Assembly: GCF_030580655.1 (NCBI RefSeq)
Contig: NZ_JAUQTB010000003.1
Span: 1-64,000, forward strand
Direction of reading: 5' to 3'
From: Paenibacillus lacisoli
GTDB taxonomy: Bacteria > Bacillota > Bacilli > Paenibacillales > Paenibacillaceae
Length of the DNA: 64,000 nucleotides
The notes beneath the pieces are model-generated. The model saw only the letters and a program-made list of their open reading frames with translations. It did not search any database and was not told where the DNA came from. Both the position numbers and the translations under genes were made by a program. Positions 60,031 through 64,000 of the stretch are shown piece after piece. Position 1 is the stretch's first letter. The number at the start of each line of letters is the position of its first letter.

Positions 60031-60072
60031 AGTACATTCAAAATAGTACATTCAGAATAGTACATGGAAGAT
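60031..60072 (+). repeat. Three 14-bp tandem repeats upstream of mqo
   Basis: AGTACATTCAAAAT (60031-60044), AGTACATTCAGAAT (60045-60058) and AGTACATGGAAGAT (60059-60072) follow one another without gaps. An inverted half, TTGTACT, stands at 60011-60017. They lie about 100 bp before the mqo start codon and could be regulator-binding repeats. A TATAAT at about 59969 upstream may be a -10. Confidence 0.7.
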
Positions 60073-60169
60073 CGTAGGCATGTTCCCAGGCGGCGCTTTG
60101 CTCCAGGTCACGTCCGAGCCGAGCGGCTACCCTTTTCTACAAATCATAGGGGATAAGGAAGGGTTTATA

Positions 60170-61690
60170 ATGAGCGACATTCAGATGAAAACAGATGTTA
60201 TCTTAATTGGTGCCGGTGTGATGAGTGCAACGTTGGGGGCATTGTTGAAAGAGCTGGCGCCTGAATGGAATATCAAGGTATTCGAGAAACTCGCCTGTAC
60301 CGGGGAGGAAAGCTCGAATGAATGGAATAACGCAGGTACAGGCCATTCTGCACTGTGTGAGCTCAACTATACCTCCGAGAAATCGGACGGATCCATTGAT
60401 ATCAGCAAAGCCGTCAAGATTAATGAACAATTCCAGCTGTCGAGACAGTTCTGGTCATTTCTGGTCCAACATAGTCTGATTCGTAATCCGCGGGACTTTA
60501 TCATGCCTATTCCTCATATGAGTCTGGTGCAGGGTGAAAAAGACGTAAATTTTCTGAAAAAAAGATTTAAAGCGCTCTCAAACCATCCGCTCTTCCATGG
60601 GATGGAGTATTCGGAGGATCCACAGAAGCTGAAGGAATGGATTCCTTTGATTATGGAGGGTCGAACTTCCCATGAGCCTATGGCCGCCACCAAAATCGAT
60701 TCCGGAACGGATGTGAACTTTGGTGCTTTAACGCGCCTTCTGTTCGATTATCTCCAGAAGCAGGGCGTGGAGATGAACTATCAGCATAGTGTGAAGGATA
60801 TCAAGCGGACTCATGACGGCTCGTGGAGAGTGAAGGTTCACAATACCCGCAGCGGTACCATCGAGAATCATACTGCGAAATTCGTCTTTATCGGCAGCGG
60901 CGGCGGAAGTCTGCATCTGCTGCAGAAAACCGGCATTCCCGAGTCCAAACGGATCGGCGGATTTCCGGTCAGCGGTCTGTTCCTGGTGTGCAATAATCCG
61001 GAAGTGGCCGAGCGGCATCATGCCAAAGTATACGGCAAAGCCAAGCTGGGCGCTCCGCCGATGTCTGTTCCGCATCTGGATACCCGGTATATTGATAACA
61101 AGAAGACGCTGCTCTTCGGACCTTTTGCCGGGTTCTCTCCGAAGTTCCTGAAGACCGGCTCTAATCTGGACCTGATCCGTTCCGTCAAGCCGAACAATGT
61201 CATGACGATGCTGGCTGCGGGCGTGAAGGAAATGGGATTGACCAAATATCTGATCCAGCAGGTTATGCTATCGAATGAGAAGCGGATGGAAGAGCTGCGG
61301 GAATTCATACCGAATGCCAAAAGCAAAGACTGGGACGTGGTGGTCGCCGGTCAGCGTGTGCAGGTCATCAAGGATACGGATACCGGCGGCAAAGGAACAC
61401 TGCAGTTCGGTACGGAAGTGGTCAGTGCGTCTGACGGCTCCATCGCAGCGCTGCTTGGTGCTTCGCCCGGTGCTTCGACCGCCGTACATGTCATGCTTGA
61501 AGTGCTGGAAAAATGCTTCCCGCAGCAAATGAAGCAGTGGGAGCCGAAGATCAAAGAGATGATTCCTTCCTACGGCTTATCGCTGGCGGACAATCCGGAG
61601 CTTTTCGAGGATATCTTCTCGTCCACCGCGGAGACACTGGGTCTGAACGAACAGAATCCGGTTCCATCCCACCTTATGCGAAAAGCATGA
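60170..61690 (+). CDS. mqo: Malate:quinone oxidoreductase
   Basis: Mqo (506 residues) is a membrane-associated FAD enzyme that oxidises malate to oxaloacetate and passes electrons to quinone. The FAD motif [21 protein letters not shown] is at residues 8-28, and [18 protein letters not shown] is the family signature. The C-terminal [19 protein letters not shown] also fits. ATG at 60170 has AAGGAAGGG correctly spaced; an in-frame start at 60080 lacks a ribosome site. It is monocistronic. Confidence 0.96.
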   Translation: MSDIQMKTDVILIGAGVMSATLGALLKELAPEWNIKVFEKLACTGEESSNEWNNAGTGHSALCELNYTSEKSDGSIDISKAVKINEQFQLSRQFWSFLVQHSLIRNPRDFIMPIPHMSLVQGEKDVNFLKKRFKALSNHPLFHGMEYSEDPQKLKEWIPLIMEGRTSHEPMAATKIDSGTDVNFGALTRLLFDYLQKQGVEMNYQHSVKDIKRTHDGSWRVKVHNTRSGTIENHTAKFVFIGSGGGSLHLLQKTGIPESKRIGGFPVSGLFLVCNNPEVAERHHAKVYGKAKLGAPPMSVPHLDTRYIDNKKTLLFGPFAGFSPKFLKTGSNLDLIRSVKPNNVMTMLAAGVKEMGLTKYLIQQVMLSNEKRMEELREFIPNAKSKDWDVVVAGQRVQVIKDTDTGGKGTLQFGTEVVSASDGSIAALLGASPGASTAVHVMLEVLEKCFPQQMKQWEPKIKEMIPSYGLSLADNPELFEDIFSSTAETLGLNEQNPVPSHLMRKA

Positions 61691-61726
61691 CCTGACTGCT
61701 GGTGATATCTGATATTTGCTTTTACA

Positions 61727-61771
61727 GAAGAGGGCCTCAACATCCGAAACAGGGTGGGAGCCCTTTTTTAT
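61727..61771 (+). terminator. Imperfect terminator after mqo
   Basis: AGGGC at about 61729 pairs with GCCCT at about 61762, with further partial pairing between, followed by six T. Confidence 0.65.
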
Positions 61772-61863
61772 TTTGTCTTCATCCGATTTCAATTCGTAAT
61801 ACTTTCGCCCTGTTGGCCAGGATTCCAGTCTGCGATGATAGGGATATCAAAGGTTTGGGTCAC

Positions 61864-62060
61864 GGACTCGTTCCTTTGACCTTCAGGCTATGGCAGTCCT
61901 TCCTTCTAACTTCATTTGGCGAAATAGGGCTGCCGCTCTCCTGAAAAATTTTATTATCAGAGAGGAGGCATCCAGGCTATCTTATTCCTTCCTTCTAACT
62001 CCTTAAACCATGTAGGGATAGGGCTTTCCTGGACTCGTTAATCATGATCAATACCATTTA
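61864..62060 (+). repeat. Decayed tandem repeat upstream of the TerD-like gene
   Basis: Several words recur in the same order. CAGGCTAT is at 61884 and 61973; TCCTTCCTTCTAACT at 61897-61911 and 61986-62000 (both pairs 89 bp apart); ATAGGGCT at 61924 and 62018; GGACTCGTT at 61864 and 62031. The pattern suggests two or more units of about 90 bp that have diverged. The second unit runs up to the next start codon. No coding frame or inverted structure explains it. Confidence 0.6.
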
Positions 62061-64000
62061 TCTGCGAAGAGCCAATCGAATGATTGTTGATACAGGTCAG
62101 GGCAGCGAACAGGTTTCCAAGGCTATGTTGGCCTCAGCTCTTAAGAATCTGGAGCAGCTGGGGTATACCTTTTCTCATCCCTTACTTAATACCGTCCGTA
62201 CCTTGTCGAGAGAGCAGTTTCAATCCCTCTATGACCAGGTCATGGCCGATCTCAAGCTGATGGTGGGTGCCCATGTGGTCTATCAGCCGATGTATCCGGA
62301 TTTCCCCATGCAGGTGATGGAAGAGGATGACGCCGAACTGTATCTGAATGCCATCTATCATTACGCCACACTGGATTTGCCTGAGTTCAAGTCCATCCAG
62401 AGACAGCCTTTGCAGGATGAAGTCCAATTGAAGATCATTGATCTGGGAAGTGAAGAAACCTTCTATCAGATCATTGGCCAGCTGATGCTGGCCAAAGGCT
62501 CCATCTCCGAGACGGATAAGAGGGACATCGATGAGGTCATCGGGTTCACCGAACCGGAAGAGCTTGAAGCTATGCTGCCCGCTGAGATTCCGTTCAAAGA
62601 AAATGCAGCATTCATCGCAGCCTCGCTGCTGAAGCACGGCAAAGCCAATCTGGTGCTGCTCGGACGTTATTTCAAGACGGCAACCGATGTCCTTCGGCTG
62701 GCTGCTGCCTGGTCGGAAGGGGATGTCAGCCTGGCCGCAGTGACCCGGTTCCGTGCATTCAAGCGGCCGGAGAGACGGTTACTGCTGGGCCTCCTGGAGC
62801 AATGCGGGGAGATAACAGAGGATATGCTGCGGTACAAGGAACGCTGGATCCGTCTCGGTGAAATCCTGCATCCTTCTGAGTATGCGGGCCGTTATCCAAG
62901 AGCTGCTGAAGCCTTTGATATTCTGCGCAATAACAAGCCGGTGACTACCTTCAACAGCAGCGTAGAGCTTGCCTTTCAATACCATAACGTGTGGACCCTG
63001 CTGGATCTGCTGGTGCAGCGTCCGGGTGAGTTCGCCAGACGGCTCGATCAGCTGCTGCGGATCACGGAGGATACCGAATATGTTGTGCTGGCCTTCGGGG
63101 AAGTGGCCGGCCAGGTATCGACGCCTGTCCTGCTGCAGGTCAAGGAGCATTTTGCCCGCCGTCATGAGCGGCAGGAGCTGCGTGTATTTTTTCCGAAAGG
63201 AAATGCGGCCAAGGCTTATGCCATTCCCGATACGCTTCCTGCTATCAACCGAAACGTATGTCAGGACTTTGTACAGCTGTGCGAAGAGATACTGATTCAG
63301 CGGTTTGCTGAGCTGTCTCCACTGGGGAAGGTCTATGTTGATGAACGGCTGAAAGACTATCACGTGCCATTTGCCCAGAGGTCAGCCAGCAAGGCGCTGC
63401 ATACGCTGGTCCGAGGCAGCCGGATTCCCCTGCAGGAAGGAGATACGATCCGCTTTTTCAACTGGTGGAAAGAAGGGATGGTGGACGGTAAGCCGACGGG
63501 ACGGGTGGACATCGACCTGTCGGCGGTCATGTACGATCACAGCTGGCAGTATGTAGAGCATATCTCGTATACCAACCTCAGGTCCTCCAACTACCTGGCT
63601 GTTCACAGCGGCGATATCGTATCGGCTCCCCAAGGAGCATGTGAATTTATCGATCTGCATATTCCTTCGATCCTGGCATATGGCGGACGCTATATTGTAG
63701 CGAGCCTTCATTCTTTTACCGAGCAGCCATATTGTGATCTGCCGGAATGTTTTACGGGCTGGATGATGCGGAAGAAGCCGGGTTCTGGTGAGATTTTTGA
63801 GCCAGCAACGGTAGCCAACAAAATCGATGTCACGGCAGATACCCAGATTACGATTCCTGTCATTATTGATCTGGTGGAGCGTACGGTCATCTGGACCGAC
63901 CTGTCCCTGACAAGACAGCCTTATTGGTATAACAATGTGGAAGGGAATCAGAAGGGCATGGTTCTGATGGGACAGGCGATGACAGGATTACGTAAGCCGA
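62044..64000 (+). CDS. Large TerD-related protein, 3' end outside the window (partial)
   Basis: The frame is open from 62044 to the window end (652 codons) with no stop. The first 460 residues are mostly helical and match no domain I can name (it starts MINTIYLRRANRMIVDTG). From about residue 470 the sequence resembles the TerD beta-sandwich: DTIRFFNWWKEG, GRVDIDLSAVMYD, YLAVHSGDI and CEFIDLHIP, with acidic residues where TerD binds calcium. Such large proteins occur in tellurite- and stress-type Ter gene sets, and some end in a RING-like domain. ATG at 62044 has no good ribosome site (AGGGATAGGG is about 20 bp away), so the start is unsure. Confidence 0.75.
   Translation, partial: MINTIYLRRANRMIVDTGQGSEQVSKAMLASALKNLEQLGYTFSHPLLNTVRTLSREQFQSLYDQVMADLKLMVGAHVVYQPMYPDFPMQVMEEDDAELYLNAIYHYATLDLPEFKSIQRQPLQDEVQLKIIDLGSEETFYQIIGQLMLAKGSISETDKRDIDEVIGFTEPEELEAMLPAEIPFKENAAFIAASLLKHGKANLVLLGRYFKTATDVLRLAAAWSEGDVSLAAVTRFRAFKRPERRLLLGLLEQCGEITEDMLRYKERWIRLGEILHPSEYAGRYPRAAEAFDILRNNKPVTTFNSSVELAFQYHNVWTLLDLLVQRPGEFARRLDQLLRITEDTEYVVLAFGEVAGQVSTPVLLQVKEHFARRHERQELRVFFPKGNAAKAYAIPDTLPAINRNVCQDFVQLCEEILIQRFAELSPLGKVYVDERLKDYHVPFAQRSASKALHTLVRGSRIPLQEGDTIRFFNWWKEGMVDGKPTGRVDIDLSAVMYDHSWQYVEHISYTNLRSSNYLAVHSGDIVSAPQGACEFIDLHIPSILAYGGRYIVASLHSFTEQPYCDLPECFTGWMMRKKPGSGEIFEPATVANKIDVTADTQITIPVIIDLVERTVIWTDLSLTRQPYWYNNVEGNQKGMVLMGQAMTGLRKP

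Overview
The window is a chromosomal replication-origin region of a spore-forming Bacillota, most like Paenibacillus. The gene order rpmH-dnaA-dnaN-yaaA-recF-remB-gyrB-gyrA is that of the Bacillus group. Sporulation-linked genes (yyaC, yidC/spoIIIJ-jag, YheC/D), the WalRK operon, GdpP and an ATP-grasp coat-type gene between gyrB and gyrA fit Paenibacillus. No phage, insertion sequence or CRISPR array was seen. Nearly every gene is read away from oriC: minus strand to the left of about 12 kb, plus strand to the right, as expected for two diverging forks.

Left arm (1-11.8 kb, minus): the 5' end of a 16S rRNA gene with its promoter and leader, an HD-GYP phosphodiesterase, gyrA, an oppositely oriented YheC/D ATP-grasp gene, gyrB, remB, recF, yaaA, dnaN and dnaA. 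Origin signals lie on both sides of dnaA. A DnaA-box field covers 11.96-12.39 kb and also holds the dnaA promoter. The dnaA-dnaN gap has DnaA boxes next to six TAG/TAA trinucleotides that look like a DnaA-trio unwinding element.

Right arm (12.5-26.9 kb, plus): rpmH, rnpA, yidC, jag, mnmE, mnmG, rsmG, noc, parA, parB, a DUF4446 gene, yyaC (minus), an MscS channel, a DUF951 gene, tRNA-Ser(CGA), yjzC (minus), rpsF-ssb-rpsR. Two parS sites are present, one doubling as the rsmG terminator and one inside parB. A possible structured RNA of about 200 nt lies on the minus strand near 25.1 kb.

26.9-43.4 kb: a palindrome-rich regulatory region precedes a five-gene peptide ABC importer. Then come a D,D-carboxypeptidase, an LCP ligase, a CBS-pair protein, a MazG-like protein, YybS, the c-di-AMP phosphodiesterase gdpP, rplI, replicative helicase dnaB and purA. 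43.5-53.4 kb: a membrane-anchored unknown, a LysM-G5-M23 cell-wall protein, then walRK-walHIJ and an HtrA protease, with a small convergent gene beside walJ.

53.4-64 kb: an arabinose catabolic operon (ribulokinase, AraD, AraA) beside divergent araR, with three AraR-type operators; a divergent VOC/TetR pair around a perfect inverted repeat; mqo preceded by three 14-bp tandem repeats; and, after a decayed tandem-repeat region, the start of a large TerD-related protein cut by the window end. Most of the window is conserved core genome. The less expected observations are mainly in non-coding DNA: the RNA candidate, the parS-terminator, the DnaA-trio, dnaA leader hairpins, a walR leader ORF and several operator arrays.
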